Positions 33,718 to 43,231 of a stretch of DNA of 64,000 nt are shown piece by piece. Within the stretch, counting starts at the first letter, position 1. Every line of letters begins with the position of its first letter. Under the pieces are notes generated by a model that saw only the letters and a program-made list of their open reading frames with translations, did not search any database and was not told where the DNA came from. The position numbers and the translations under genes were made by a program. Source of the DNA: an uncultured Lachnospiraceae bacterium (GTDB lineage: Bacteria; Bacillota; Clostridia; Lachnospirales; Lachnospiraceae); NCBI GenBank assembly GCA_934309145.1, contig CAKRCW010000001.1:363371-427370 (forward strand), read 5' to 3'.

Positions 33718-34110
33718 CTAGAACTTAATTACTTCAGGTGCATGTGTAAATGATGAAAATGTAGCTGTTGCATTTTCAAAATAAAATACCTCTGTATTAC
33801 CATCATCTGCTGAATATCTGTCCTGCAATGAAGGATACGCATCGAGCATAGACTGTCTTGCTTCCCTTCTATCATCAACAACAAGCTCACCTGCTACACG
33901 AAGCCACTCTCCATTCTTAAATGCACATATTTCAACCTTTGGATTGGCATGAATCTGCTTTGATACATCTTTTGACTTACCTGTCTGTATGTATAATTTA
34001 TTCTCAAAAATGTGAGCAGTTCCAAATGGTCTTACTCTTGGCTGGTCACCCTCTACTGTTGCCAAATAATATACCTCTGCCTCTTTTAAAAATTTTACTA
34101 CCTGTTCCAT
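33718..34110 (-). CDS. Pyridoxamine 5'-phosphate oxidase-fold flavoprotein
   Basis: The 130-residue protein starts at ATG 34110 after a GAAAGGA site. It shows the split-barrel fold of the PNPOx-like family: YYLATVEGDQPRVRPFGTAHIF at the start, YIQTGKSKDVSKQIHANPKV in the middle and WLRVAGELVV. Members bind FMN, F420 or heme, and their substrates are often unknown. True PLP oxidases are longer, so the general family name is safer. Confidence 0.8.
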   Translation of the reverse strand: MEQVVKFLKEAEVYYLATVEGDQPRVRPFGTAHIFENKLYIQTGKSKDVSKQIHANPKVEICAFKNGEWLRVAGELVVDDRREARQSMLDAYPSLQDRYSADDGNTEVFYFENATATFSSFTHAPEVIKF

Positions 34111-34152
34111 GATTATCATCCTTTCTTATTTTTACTTTTGTTAATCATTGTT

Positions 34153-34662
34153 CTATTTTCTCTTCCAATACTTATCTAAAACATTTAAAATATTACTACA
34201 GTGTTTTTTATGGGTTTGTACCTTTAATTTAGCTTCATCCACAGTATTTATCAACTGTTTTCGTTTAAATTCTGCCACCTTACTGACTTTCTCACTATCC
34301 TGAACCTGAGTTCCTATATAAACATCCTCAACGTCCCTGTCAAAAAATACAAACTCATAATTATTTTTTGCACAGTACTCTTTTATTTCATCGTAAAGAT
34401 TTTTTGTTTCCTGAGATATATCATAATCATCAACATCTATAAAATAAATAATTGTTGTTTCTCCCGGAAATTTTTTGATATTATTGTTAATTTCTTTAAC
34501 TTTATCTTTTGCGTTATATTTGGTCTTTGAGCCTAAATATATAGCTCTGTATCGAATTTTTCTATCGTCTATATAAAACCTTTTTATTGTAGATTCGATA
34601 TACTGATAATCGGTTCGAGCTTTATTATTAGACTCAACACACAATAATATCTGTCTACTCAT
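34153..34662 (-). CDS. RloB/TOPRIM-like partner of the AAA ATPase
   Basis: A 169-residue protein starting at an ATG inside the end of the ATPase gene (GGAGGTGCCGATGAG, stop overlap). ILLCVESNNKARTDYQY near the start supplies a conserved Glu. IIYFIDVDDYD gives an Asp-x-Asp-Asp, and FFDRDVEDVYIG another acidic cluster, consistent with a TOPRIM-like nuclease of the RloB/AbiLii type. Pairing with an AAA ATPase resembles AbiL-like defense modules. The family name rests on motif order only. Confidence 0.5.
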   Translation of the reverse strand: MSRQILLCVESNNKARTDYQYIESTIKRFYIDDRKIRYRAIYLGSKTKYNAKDKVKEINNNIKKFPGETTIIYFIDVDDYDISQETKNLYDEIKEYCAKNNYEFVFFDRDVEDVYIGTQVQDSEKVSKVAEFKRKQLINTVDEAKLKVQTHKKHCSNILNVLDKYWKRK

Positions 34663-35983
34663 CGGCACCTCCTAATACCCCAAGAAAGTCTGACGAATCA
34701 ACATTAAATGGTGAATCCTCAATAAATCCATTCTTATATGCATTTTCAGGACTTAAATTACCGCATTTAGTCCATGTATGAACTGTATTAATACTTGAAA
34801 TAAATGTAATTGCATTCCTATTTTTCTTCAATACACTCATTGGTGATAGATTATGTGACGTAAAACATAACTGTCCCTTTCCATAATACATGAAAAATTC
34901 AATTATTTTATCAAGATATACATCATTAATATTTGAATCTAATTCATCAATGAATGTAATCATTCCTGAGCTGGCAGCATCCAGATAAATAAATAACTCC
35001 ATCAATTTTTTTATACCACGACTTTCAAATTCCTGATCTAAAACATAATTCTCGTATACCATTTTAAGATTACATTTATAATATTTATCATAATCCTTTT
35101 TGTCTATTTCTATATTAATTAACTCAGGTTTAAAAATTCGAATAAACAAAAACAATTTAGCAATTTTTTGTTCATATACATAAAACAAATCTTTAGGAAT
35201 AAGCACATCCTCCAGTGAAGACATTGGAATTTCTTTTTTTATTTGCTTTAAAGTCTCTATCACACCTCCATCCTTTTTATTATCATCAATGTTTTGGATT
35301 TTGTGATATAACCTATAATTTCGGTGATTGTCAGCATTATCTATGCTTACAAACATTGATAATGCAAACAACATCAATTCCAGAACACGAGCATAATCTA
35401 TTTTTTGCATGCTCTCCTGAATATCCTTAATTGAAATTATAGCTGTTAAAAAAGATTGTTTATCCAGTAAGTTTTGCGTTTTTTCTTTAAAGAATTCAAA
35501 ATTATCTTTATCACCAAACTTTACTAATGTTCCTTCCACAGTTTCAAATACAGGTGAATACACGTTTTTTGAATAATTACCATTTTTGTAATTTAATTTC
35601 TCTTCCGTAATATAAAGACGTTTATCATCTTTCACTTCAAATGCTACATAATAATCTAATATTTCACTGTCATCATCGTTTACATAAATCTCACATTCTA
35701 TATAACCTTTTCTGGTTTTCTTATTTATTATTTCAACTAGCGTTTTCTGGTTATCACTGTCATATAAATAATTTTTATCCACCAAAATATTTTGAAGAAT
35801 TTTAACAGCAAGAACTATAGCTGTTTTTCCAGAACCATTTTCACCATAAATGGCTTTGATTTTATACTTTTCAGGATCAAAATCTCTATTTATTGTCTTT
35901 TTATAAAAATCCAAATGAATAGGTTTTTCAATATTCTTTATTCCACATACATCAAGCGTTAAAATATAAAAATCTGGTTTCAT
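34655..35983 (-). CDS. AAA-family ATPase of a two-gene defense-like module
   Basis: The 442-residue protein starts at ATG 35983 after GGGGGT; the next in-frame start upstream is weaker. The Walker A motif GENGSGKT is at 47-54, and the late segment MITFIDELDSNIND carries Walker B, followed by QLCFTSHNLSPMSVLKK (H-loop). This is the ABC/RecF-like layout of RloC, OLD and AbiLi ATPases. A coiled middle part with charged helices is present. It overlaps the RloB-like gene. An antiphage role is likely by analogy but unproven. Confidence 0.7.
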   Translation of the reverse strand: MKPDFYILTLDVCGIKNIEKPIHLDFYKKTINRDFDPEKYKIKAIYGENGSGKTAIVLAVKILQNILVDKNYLYDSDNQKTLVEIINKKTRKGYIECEIYVNDDDSEILDYYVAFEVKDDKRLYITEEKLNYKNGNYSKNVYSPVFETVEGTLVKFGDKDNFEFFKEKTQNLLDKQSFLTAIISIKDIQESMQKIDYARVLELMLFALSMFVSIDNADNHRNYRLYHKIQNIDDNKKDGGVIETLKQIKKEIPMSSLEDVLIPKDLFYVYEQKIAKLFLFIRIFKPELINIEIDKKDYDKYYKCNLKMVYENYVLDQEFESRGIKKLMELFIYLDAASSGMITFIDELDSNINDVYLDKIIEFFMYYGKGQLCFTSHNLSPMSVLKKNRNAITFISSINTVHTWTKCGNLSPENAYKNGFIEDSPFNVDSSDFLGVLGGADE

Positions 35984-36121
35984 ATTCATACCCCCTATAA
36001 GCATATATTATCACATTTTTAGTCAGTGTAAATACATTTTGTATTTTTTTATACTAATATTATGCCTATTATAAAAAAAATAATACATATGAATATTTAT
36101 ATATTATTAAAATTATATCTG

Positions 36122-36667
36122 TCAAATAATTCGCCTTCCCTCCACCTTCAACCACCTCTCCCACTTCTTATAATCCGGTATAACCTTCCCCACCTCACTC
36201 CAAAAAGCCTTTGAATGGTTCATCTCTTTTCTGTGGCAGAGTTCATGAACTACCACATAATCTATAACCTCCGGTGGTGTCAACATAAGCAGACAGTTAA
36301 AATTAAGGTTTCCTTTACTACTGCAACTACCCCATCTGGTCTTTTGATTTCGTATAGTAATTCTTCCATAGTCTACACCAACAATTTTTGCAAAATGCTC
36401 CACTCTCTCAGGAATATACTCCAATGCTTCATCTGCCAGCTTCCTAATTTCATCAGATGTAAGCGGCTTTATTCCTCGCGCTTCATTTTCAGCCTTGCTT
36501 ATTTTGAACTGCTCTATATGCTTTTTTATCCACTTATCCTTCTCAAGCAAAATTCTCTCTATATCCTTTTCAGTGGCACGTTTAGGTGCACGAACAATAA
36601 CTGTCATATCAGGATTTACCTGAATGGCTATAGTTTTTCTGTTTGAACGTATTACTGTAACCTTCAT
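36122..36667 (-). CDS. YgjP/DUF45-type metallopeptidase
   Basis: Zinc metallopeptidase-like protein of 181 residues. Zinc motif: VVHELCHRKEMNHSKAFW (HExxH, then the third ligand region), preceded by RWGSCSSKGNLNFN typical of YgjP. The N-terminal half is a strand-rich domain (MKVTVIRSNRKTIAIQVNPD). YgjP-like genes often neighbour type I restriction systems; here one follows the NERD protein and precedes the ATPase module. Its target is not known. Confidence 0.85.
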   Translation of the reverse strand: MKVTVIRSNRKTIAIQVNPDMTVIVRAPKRATEKDIERILLEKDKWIKKHIEQFKISKAENEARGIKPLTSDEIRKLADEALEYIPERVEHFAKIVGVDYGRITIRNQKTRWGSCSSKGNLNFNCLLMLTPPEVIDYVVVHELCHRKEMNHSKAFWSEVGKVIPDYKKWERWLKVEGRRII

Positions 36668-36698
36668 TTACTGTCACTCACCTTTATCTACATTTTTC

Positions 36699-37718
36699 CT
36701 AATTAACCCTGCTTTTATCAATACTTTTCAATATATAAAACATATCAACATCCTGACAATAATCATTATATTTGATTATAAAATTACACAGCTCGTCAAT
36801 CCTGACAACAGCATAAGGTAATTTTGCATTATTCCTTATCGACAACTCGGAATTACTAAGCACAAGTATAGGATGGACAGGAATTCTGCTTCTTTCACCT
36901 ATTATCTTTTCAAGCTGCTTCTTTTCCTCTAATATCTGATTGGTCGGAGATACAAGCTCCTTTTCACTCTTATAATTATTCTTTTTCTTTCTCAATATCC
37001 ATGTGTCTTTGGCATCTATGAAAAGGGTAGCCTTAGACGGATTGCCGTATGACATTCCAAATGCTTTTGTCTCAATGCAGAAAACTCCTGTGTTTCCTAC
37101 TACAATATGGTCATATTCTTTAGCAACATTTCCATATCTTAGAATAGGTCCATTGATAACCTTGTAGTTATAATTTTTTAGTTTGTATAACGTATCGCGA
37201 ACTAACTGCTCACCTATATTACCAATTTCTTTACATCTATAGTCATCCTCGTCCACTTCCTTGTTCTTAAGCTGACTATCCCTAACTTCATATTCCTGCC
37301 TGCTGTCAACGCCTAAAACACCTAGTCGTAAGATATATTCTCTGAATTGCTCTTTGTCCTCGACACTGAGATTCGGATTAGGAGCTACAATATTGAAGAA
37401 AATATATTTAAGGTCTCCTCTCTCCTTATTTAGATATTCCTGCCGAACAATTGCTCCGTTTCTTCTTTTTATGTACCCACCACGATATGAACATATAAAA
37501 TTAAAGAATTTCATGAATTCCTTATGCGAACAATATGGTTTGATTTTTGATTTTGCATTTTGAAAAAACTCAGGAGATACCCAGGCATCTGCCCCACGAT
37601 AATTGCGGCCTCGTCCTCGTCCTCTGCCACGCTTTCCGCCCGATTGATAACAAATAAATATAAAAAGAACTATAACCCCTAAAATTACCAAAAATGTATA
37701 TTCATCAAATTCCGACAT
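36699..37718 (-). CDS. Membrane-anchored NERD-domain nuclease-like protein
   Basis: The 339-residue protein starts at ATG 37718, with GGGGGG upstream. A single hydrophobic segment FLVILGVIVLFIFICYQS is followed by an Arg/Gly-rich linker (GGKRGRGRGRGRNYRG). From residue 160 onward a NERD domain is seen: GNIGEQLVRDTLYKL, EYDHIVVGNTGVFCIETKAFG, the Asp/Glu-x-Lys core of PD-(D/E)xK nucleases. NERD proteins are linked to DNA processing and defense. It is separated from the antiporter gene by a divergent promoter region. Confidence 0.8.
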   Translation of the reverse strand: MSEFDEYTFLVILGVIVLFIFICYQSGGKRGRGRGRGRNYRGADAWVSPEFFQNAKSKIKPYCSHKEFMKFFNFICSYRGGYIKRRNGAIVRQEYLNKERGDLKYIFFNIVAPNPNLSVEDKEQFREYILRLGVLGVDSRQEYEVRDSQLKNKEVDEDDYRCKEIGNIGEQLVRDTLYKLKNYNYKVINGPILRYGNVAKEYDHIVVGNTGVFCIETKAFGMSYGNPSKATLFIDAKDTWILRKKKNNYKSEKELVSPTNQILEEKKQLEKIIGERSRIPVHPILVLSNSELSIRNNAKLPYAVVRIDELCNFIIKYNDYCQDVDMFYILKSIDKSRVN

Positions 37719-37841
37719 CGTAATCCCCCCCATCAGTTAATATGCATATATCATATCATTATGCTTATTAACAGGCAAGTCCAATATCTAATTTCTTAAA
37801 ATACTATAAACTTCTCCCAAGCTTATAAGTCATATCATAAG

Positions 37842-37870
37842 TTGCCTTTTATGCCAATTTCACTTATAAT
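37842..37870 (+). promoter_or_regulatory. Promoter of the nhaC-like gene
   Basis: TTGCCT (37842-37847) and TATAAT (37865-37870) are 17 bases apart; the start codon is at 37905. This explains divergent expression from the NERD gene. Confidence 0.7.
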
Positions 37871-37904
37871 TACTTCATTATAAACGAAGAGAGGGTTCTA
37901 TATA

Positions 37905-39215
37905 ATGAAAAAATCAAATCCAATAGCATTACTTCCTATATTGGTATTCCTGATTCTATATCTGGGGTTAGGAATAATCTTTGAATACGTTATGGACATA
38001 CCTATGGGTTTCTACAATGTGCCAATAATAGTTGCTTTTCTGGTAGGTATCTTAGTTGCCTGCCTCCAGAATCGCAGCCTTTCATTTGACAAAAAGCTTG
38101 AAATAATGGCAAATGGACTCGCTGACAAAAACATAATTACGATGCTTCTTATTTTCCTCACAGCAGGTGTATTTGTTGGTGTTGTCGGACGAAGCAGTGC
38201 TGAAAGTGTAGCTTATTTTATGCTCTCACTTATACCAGCCAGATTTTCCGTTGCTGTCTTGTTTATAGTTGCCTGCTTTGTATCGGTATCTATGGGAACC
38301 TCTGTCGGAACAATAACTCTTATCACGCCTATCGCAGTTGCCGTATCTGAGGTGTCTGGCTTCGGACTTCCTATATGTGTGGCTTCAGTTGTTGGCGGTG
38401 CTATGTTTGGTGATAATCTGTCATTTATATCTGACACAACTATCGCAGCCTGCAATGGTCAGGGATGTGCAATGAAGGATAAATTCAGGCAGAACTTCTG
38501 GATAGCATTTCCAGCTGCAATAATAACGTTGATTATAATACTTGTTTTATCCTTCAACACTCCTATCTCAGGTGTGATTCATCAGGGATATAACTTAGTT
38601 CAGATAATTCCTTATATATTAGTTCTAATCGGAGGAATACTGGGTATAAATGTATTTCTTGTACTCCTGATAGGTATTGTATCAGGAACATTTATTATGC
38701 TTGTTACAGGCCACACAACAATAACTGATTTAATATTCAGCATGGGTTCAGGGGCATCAGGGATGTTTGAGACATGCATGGTTGCAATACTTGTATCTGC
38801 TATGTGTGCATTAATTCGCGAATATGGTGGATTTGAGGCATTGCTAAATGCAATAAAGAAGCTGTTCAAGGGAAAGAAGGGCGGTCAGCTCGGAATGGGA
38901 CTTCTCGTAGGAGCAATGGATATAGCTACAGCTAACAATACCGTAGCTATAGTAATGGCAAACCCTATTGCAAAGGAAATGTCAGAGACCTATGGTATTA
39001 CCTCCAAGAAATCAGCCTCTATACTTGACACCTTCTCTTGTATCTTTCAGGGAATAATTCCTTATGGAGCACAAATGTTGGTTGCAATATCGGCAGTCTC
39101 GGAGCTTGGCGGTGAAATATCAGCCTTTCAGATTTTACCATATATGTTCTACCCAATGCTGCTACTCGTAAGCTCACTTATATGGATATACATTATACCT
39201 ACAAGGGAAATGTAA
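37905..39215 (+). CDS. nhaC: Na+/H+ antiporter of the NhaC type
   Basis: Membrane transporter of 436 residues with about eleven hydrophobic segments. The start ATG follows AGAGAGGG. NhaC-family signs are ACFVSVSMGTSVGTITLITPIA, GGAMFGDNLSFISDTTIAAC and later AMDIATANNTVAIVMANPIAKE. Members exchange Na+ for protons, some for dicarboxylates or lactate/malate, so the exact substrate is open. It lies opposite thrS with a palindromic element between the two 3' ends. Confidence 0.85.
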   Translation: MKKSNPIALLPILVFLILYLGLGIIFEYVMDIPMGFYNVPIIVAFLVGILVACLQNRSLSFDKKLEIMANGLADKNIITMLLIFLTAGVFVGVVGRSSAESVAYFMLSLIPARFSVAVLFIVACFVSVSMGTSVGTITLITPIAVAVSEVSGFGLPICVASVVGGAMFGDNLSFISDTTIAACNGQGCAMKDKFRQNFWIAFPAAIITLIIILVLSFNTPISGVIHQGYNLVQIIPYILVLIGGILGINVFLVLLIGIVSGTFIMLVTGHTTITDLIFSMGSGASGMFETCMVAILVSAMCALIREYGGFEALLNAIKKLFKGKKGGQLGMGLLVGAMDIATANNTVAIVMANPIAKEMSETYGITSKKSASILDTFSCIFQGIIPYGAQMLVAISAVSELGGEISAFQILPYMFYPMLLLVSSLIWIYIIPTREM

Positions 39216-39219
39216 ACTG

Positions 39220-39483
39220 CAAGATAATGTAAGCCTTTTGCAATTTATTATAAATATATTATTTTCCAATACCTAAAAGGAAGGGATAACATATTAGTTG
39301 CAAAGCAGACCGTTATGTCCCTGTCGGCACTTAGCGAATGCGAAGCATGAGCTTAGTACCGCTACTGGGGCATATGAGCGAGAGCGTGTCTGCGTGTAAC
39401 TAATTATGTTATCCCTTCCTTATATATATCCAAATAATATCTTCTAATAATATTTCTAAAGCAAAAGCCTTACATTACCTTGC
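39220..39483. repeat. Nested palindromic element between nhaC and thrS
   Basis: The outer arms are GCAAGATAATGTAAG (from 39220) and CTTACATTACCTTGC (ending 39483), about 23 bases each. The second arm contains the last codons and stop of thrS. Inside, 39277-39421 is a second palindrome with arms AAGGAAGGGATAACAT and ATGTTATCCCTTCCTT, then ATGTCCC/GGGGCAT, then a core CGGCACTTA / TTAGTACCG. The core is homologous to that of the 59-bp palindrome at 8.2 kb. It could act as a bidirectional terminator, but its length and layers exceed what a terminator needs. Confidence 0.75.
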
Positions 39484-41232
39484 CTTGTTCTTTATTTCTT
39501 CAACAATCTTATCTACAAACTCATCAAGAGCTACAACTGTTGTGTCAGCCTGTCCGTGAAGTCTGTATGATACTGTTTTGTTCTCCTTCTCGTTGAATCC
39601 TATTACAAGGAGATATGGAACCTTCTCTATCTGTCCCTCACGCATACGATAACCCAGCTTCTCTGCTCTGTCATCAAGCTCAACACGGACATTTCTTGCA
39701 TCTAAAGCATCTGTAACCTCATGTGCGTATGCCATAAGCTCCTCATTATCTGTCTTAACCGGCATAACTCTTACCTGAACCGGAGCAAGCCATGTAGGAA
39801 GATTACCCTTTGTCTCCTCAAGGATATATGCCATAAATCTGTCAAGTGAGCCAAGGATTGCTCTGTGTAAAACAACAGGAGTCTTTTTCTCTCCATCTCT
39901 GTCAATATATGAAAGCTGGAACTTAGCTGGTAAGCAGAAGTCAAGCTGACATGTTGAAAGTGTGTACTCATTACCTACTGCCGGCTTAACATTTACGTCA
40001 AGCTTAGGACCGTAGAATGCAGCCTCACCTATCTCCTCTGTGTACTCTATTCCAAGGTCATTCAATACCTTACGGAGAGCATCCTCTGCCTTATTCCACA
40101 TCTCATCGTCATCATGATACTTTACCTTATTCTCCGGATCACGAAGAGAAAGTACGCAACGATAATCTGTTATACCAAAATCCTTGTATGTGCTGAATAT
40201 AAGGTCTACAACCTTTGAGAATTCATCCTCAATCTGCTCTGGTGTTACAAATAAATGTGCATCATTCTGACAGAAATGTCTGCCTCTCTCTATTCCCTTA
40301 AGTGTTCCACTTGCCTCAAATCTAAAGTCATGTGCTATCTCACCTATTCTTATAGGAAGGTCCTTATATGAATGCATTCTGTTTGCATATATCATCATGT
40401 GATGTGGACAGTTCATAGGTCTTAATACAAACGACTCCCCCTCTACATCCATGGCAGGGAACATATTCTCCTTGTAATGATCCCAGTGGCCTGATGTTTT
40501 ATAGAGATTAACTGTACCAACACAAGGAGTCATAACATGGAGATAACCAAGCTTTCTCTCTTTCTCCTTAATGTAATTCTCAAGCTCCTGCCATATTGTA
40601 TATCCCTTTGGAAGGAACATTGGAAGTCCTCTACCAATTAAATCATCAACCATGAAAAGATTCATGTCCTTACCAATCTTTCTGTGGTCTCTCTCCTTTG
40701 CCTCCTCAAGAAGCCTAAGATGCTCCTCGAGCTCCTCTGGTGTAGGGAAGCACACACCATATATTCTCTGAAGTACCTTATTGTTGCTATCGCCCTTCCA
40801 ATAAGCACCAGAATGTCTGATAAGCTTAAAGTTACGACACAACTTTACATTGTCAACGTGAGGTCCTCTACAGAGGTCTGTAAAGTCGCCCTGCTCATAG
40901 CATGATATTGTTCCATCCTCAAGATTAGATATAAGGTCTAACTTATACTCATCATCCTTGAACATCTCAAGAGCCTCTTCCTTAGATATCTCCTTACGGA
41001 TAATCTTCTTTCCACTCTTGGCAACCTTCTTCATTTCCTTCTCGATTGCAGCGATATCCTCGTCTCTTATTACATCATCGCCAAGGTCTACATCATAGTA
41101 GAAGCCCTCAGCTACAACAGGTCCTACCCAGAACTTTGCCTGAGGATACAAATGCTTGATTGCCTGTGCCATAAGATGTGCACATGAATGATTAAGTGTC
41201 TTTAACTGCTCGTCTTCTTTAAAGTTTACCAT
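39475..41232 (-). CDS. thrS: Threonyl-tRNA synthetase lacking the N-terminal TGS domain
   Basis: Charges tRNA(Thr). The protein is 585 residues from ATG 41232 (AAGGAG site), shorter than usual (about 640), and starts directly with the editing domain LNHSCAHLMAQAI, whose HxxxH motif is complete. The class II core follows with MNCPHHMMIYANRMHSYKDLP (motif 2 region), RFEASGTLKGIERGRHFCQND and GSLDRFMAYILEET (motif 3), then the anticodon-binding domain. The usual TGS domain is absent and no better start exists upstream, so the gene is genuinely short. A T-box leader controls it. Confidence 0.95.
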   Translation of the reverse strand: MVNFKEDEQLKTLNHSCAHLMAQAIKHLYPQAKFWVGPVVAEGFYYDVDLGDDVIRDEDIAAIEKEMKKVAKSGKKIIRKEISKEEALEMFKDDEYKLDLISNLEDGTISCYEQGDFTDLCRGPHVDNVKLCRNFKLIRHSGAYWKGDSNNKVLQRIYGVCFPTPEELEEHLRLLEEAKERDHRKIGKDMNLFMVDDLIGRGLPMFLPKGYTIWQELENYIKEKERKLGYLHVMTPCVGTVNLYKTSGHWDHYKENMFPAMDVEGESFVLRPMNCPHHMMIYANRMHSYKDLPIRIGEIAHDFRFEASGTLKGIERGRHFCQNDAHLFVTPEQIEDEFSKVVDLIFSTYKDFGITDYRCVLSLRDPENKVKYHDDDEMWNKAEDALRKVLNDLGIEYTEEIGEAAFYGPKLDVNVKPAVGNEYTLSTCQLDFCLPAKFQLSYIDRDGEKKTPVVLHRAILGSLDRFMAYILEETKGNLPTWLAPVQVRVMPVKTDNEELMAYAHEVTDALDARNVRVELDDRAEKLGYRMREGQIEKVPYLLVIGFNEKENKTVSYRLHGQADTTVVALDEFVDKIVEEIKNKAR

Positions 41233-41262
41233 TTTTAATCTCCTTAAAAAATAATAATAAAA

Positions 41263-41515
41263 AAGCATCCCAGATTATAGATTAACTCTATATCTAAGGG
41301 TGCTCTCACACGGTTCCACCTTGATTTTAACTCTTAAGCCTGTAACGTAAGCCACACGGTAACGCTTCAGAATATGCTTATCATCATATTCCTTCTACGC
41401 ACAGCTCAGGAATGGTTTTCATGTAAGATTCACATAAACAGCTTCCACCAGTCACTGCTCTCTCTGGATGCTTCAGATACACTACTCTTTCCGTCATTGC
41501 CTTTTCTTATATACA
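41263..41515 (-). ncRNA. T-box riboswitch (threonine) leader of thrS
   Basis: On the minus strand the conserved T-box sequence AAGGTGGAACCGTG (41309-41322) precedes a terminator hairpin (GCACCCTTAGATATAGA pairing with TCTATAATCTGGGATGC) with a following T run ending at 41263. Upstream, a Stem I region contains GAGAGAGCAGTGACTGGTGG and a bulge AAACCATTCC, where ACC reads as a threonine specifier. Uncharged tRNA(Thr) would stabilise the antiterminator and allow thrS expression. Confidence 0.9.
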
Positions 41516-41521
41516 TCAGCT

Positions 41522-41549
41522 ATTATACCACAGGATATTTTTTTTACAA
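41522..41549 (-). promoter_or_regulatory. Promoter of the thrS T-box transcript
   Basis: TTGTAA (41544-41549) and TATAAT (41522-41527) are 16 bases apart on the minus strand, placing transcription start just before the T-box Stem I. Confidence 0.65.
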
Positions 41550-41656
41550 TATTATTTTGTATCAAATATTTATATTTTATTTCCATTTTACAAGACATGA
41601 ATATAGCTTCCATTTTCTGCACATACTTCCTTCATAATCCATTCAGGAGGGAAATT

Positions 41657-43228
41657 ATGTCAAATATGTTTTGTTATCAATGTCAACAGACAGCAGGCAA
41701 TAAAGCCTGTGTAAATACAGGTGTGTGTGGAAAGCAGCCCGACACCTCTAACCTACAGGACGAGCTTGTGTATGAGCTTATCAAATTAGCTGAAGCAGCA
41801 AATACAAAGGAAAAAAGGACAGAGCTTTCTGACAGATTATTAATAGATGGTCTGTTCACTACATTAACTAATGTCAATTTCGACAACGAAGCCATAGATG
41901 ACTTTATTCACCGTGTTAAGGATGAGAGAAATAAAATTGGAGATATAGATATCTCTGTTGTAAGTCTTTGGGATGGCACAACCGATATGGTATCACTTCG
42001 CTCAACACTTTTATTTGGACTTAAGGGAATGTCTGCTTACGCTCACCATGCACTTAATCTTGGATTTTCGGATGATGAGGTAACCGACTGGTTCTACAAG
42101 GGATTGTGTGAGATAAACCGTGAACACACAGTAGAGGAATGGATTTCGTTAATAATGGAATTCGGAAAAGTTAATTTCAAATGCATGGAGCTGCTTGATA
42201 CAGCAAACACAAAGTCCTTCGGAACACCTTCCCCTAAACGTGTCCACACAGATATAAGAAAGGGACCTTTTATCGTTGTATCAGGTCACGACCTCAAAGA
42301 CATATCGCTCCTCTTAGAGCAGACCAAAGGTACGGGTGTAAATGTCTATACCCACTGTGAAATGCTTCCTGCACATGGATACCCTGAGCTTAACAAATAC
42401 AAACATCTGGCTGGTAACTTCGGAACAAGCTGGCAGAGTCAGCAGACTGAATTTGAAAATATTCCTGCACCTGTTTTATTTACAACTAACTGCCTTATGC
42501 CACCGCGACCAAGCTATAAGGACAGGGTATATACAACCTCGGTTGTCGGCTATGAGGGTCTTCGCCACATCAGTAAAACCAAGGATGGAAAGAAGGATTT
42601 CAGTCCAATCATCAAGCATGCCCTTGAACTAGGTGGATACGAGCACGACCACAGCATGAGTGGAATAAATGGCGGTCATATTCTAACTACAGGCTTCGCC
42701 CATGAAGCAGTTTTATCACACGCAGATAAAATCATAGCCGCCATTAAGAAAGGTGCAATTAAGCACATATTCTTAGTTGGCGGCTGTGATGGTGCACATC
42801 CGGGCAGAAATTACTATACTGAATTTGTAAAGCAAACACCTATGGACACGCTTGTATTGACACTCGCATGCGGCAAATACAGATTCAACGACTTAGACCT
42901 TGGCGAGATTGATGGTATTCCCCGTATACTGGATATGGGACAGTGCAACGATTCATATAGTGCCATCAAGGTCGCACTTGTATTAGCTTCTGCATTTGAG
43001 TGTGACATAAATGAGCTTCCACTCACTCTCGTTTTATCATGGTACGAGCAAAAGGCGGTCTGTATTTTACTCACCCTGCTCTCGCTCGGTGTTAAAAATA
43101 TGTATCTTGGACCTACCCTGCCAGCCTTCATGTCTGAAGCAGTTGTAAGATTTCTTGTTGAAACCTATAATCTTCAGCCACTTACAGCTCCAGAACAGGA
43201 TATGGATGCAATACTCGGCAGAGGCTAA
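41657..43228 (+). CDS. hcp: Hydroxylamine reductase / hybrid-cluster protein
   Basis: Iron-sulfur protein reducing hydroxylamine or nitric oxide; part of nitrosative stress response. The ATG at 41657 has AGGAGGG upstream; a longer reading frame is not used. The N-terminal MFCYQCQQTAGNKACVNTGVCGK carries the Cys cluster for the first iron-sulfur group, and GVNVYTHCEMLPAHGYPEL, NCLMPPRPSYKDRVYTTS and GGCDGAHPGRNYYTEF hold ligands of the hybrid cluster. Length 523 residues is in the normal range of clostridial Hcp. Confidence 0.95.
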   Translation: MSNMFCYQCQQTAGNKACVNTGVCGKQPDTSNLQDELVYELIKLAEAANTKEKRTELSDRLLIDGLFTTLTNVNFDNEAIDDFIHRVKDERNKIGDIDISVVSLWDGTTDMVSLRSTLLFGLKGMSAYAHHALNLGFSDDEVTDWFYKGLCEINREHTVEEWISLIMEFGKVNFKCMELLDTANTKSFGTPSPKRVHTDIRKGPFIVVSGHDLKDISLLLEQTKGTGVNVYTHCEMLPAHGYPELNKYKHLAGNFGTSWQSQQTEFENIPAPVLFTTNCLMPPRPSYKDRVYTTSVVGYEGLRHISKTKDGKKDFSPIIKHALELGGYEHDHSMSGINGGHILTTGFAHEAVLSHADKIIAAIKKGAIKHIFLVGGCDGAHPGRNYYTEFVKQTPMDTLVLTLACGKYRFNDLDLGEIDGIPRILDMGQCNDSYSAIKVALVLASAFECDINELPLTLVLSWYEQKAVCILLTLLSLGVKNMYLGPTLPAFMSEAVVRFLVETYNLQPLTAPEQDMDAILGRG

Positions 43229-43231
43229 CTG

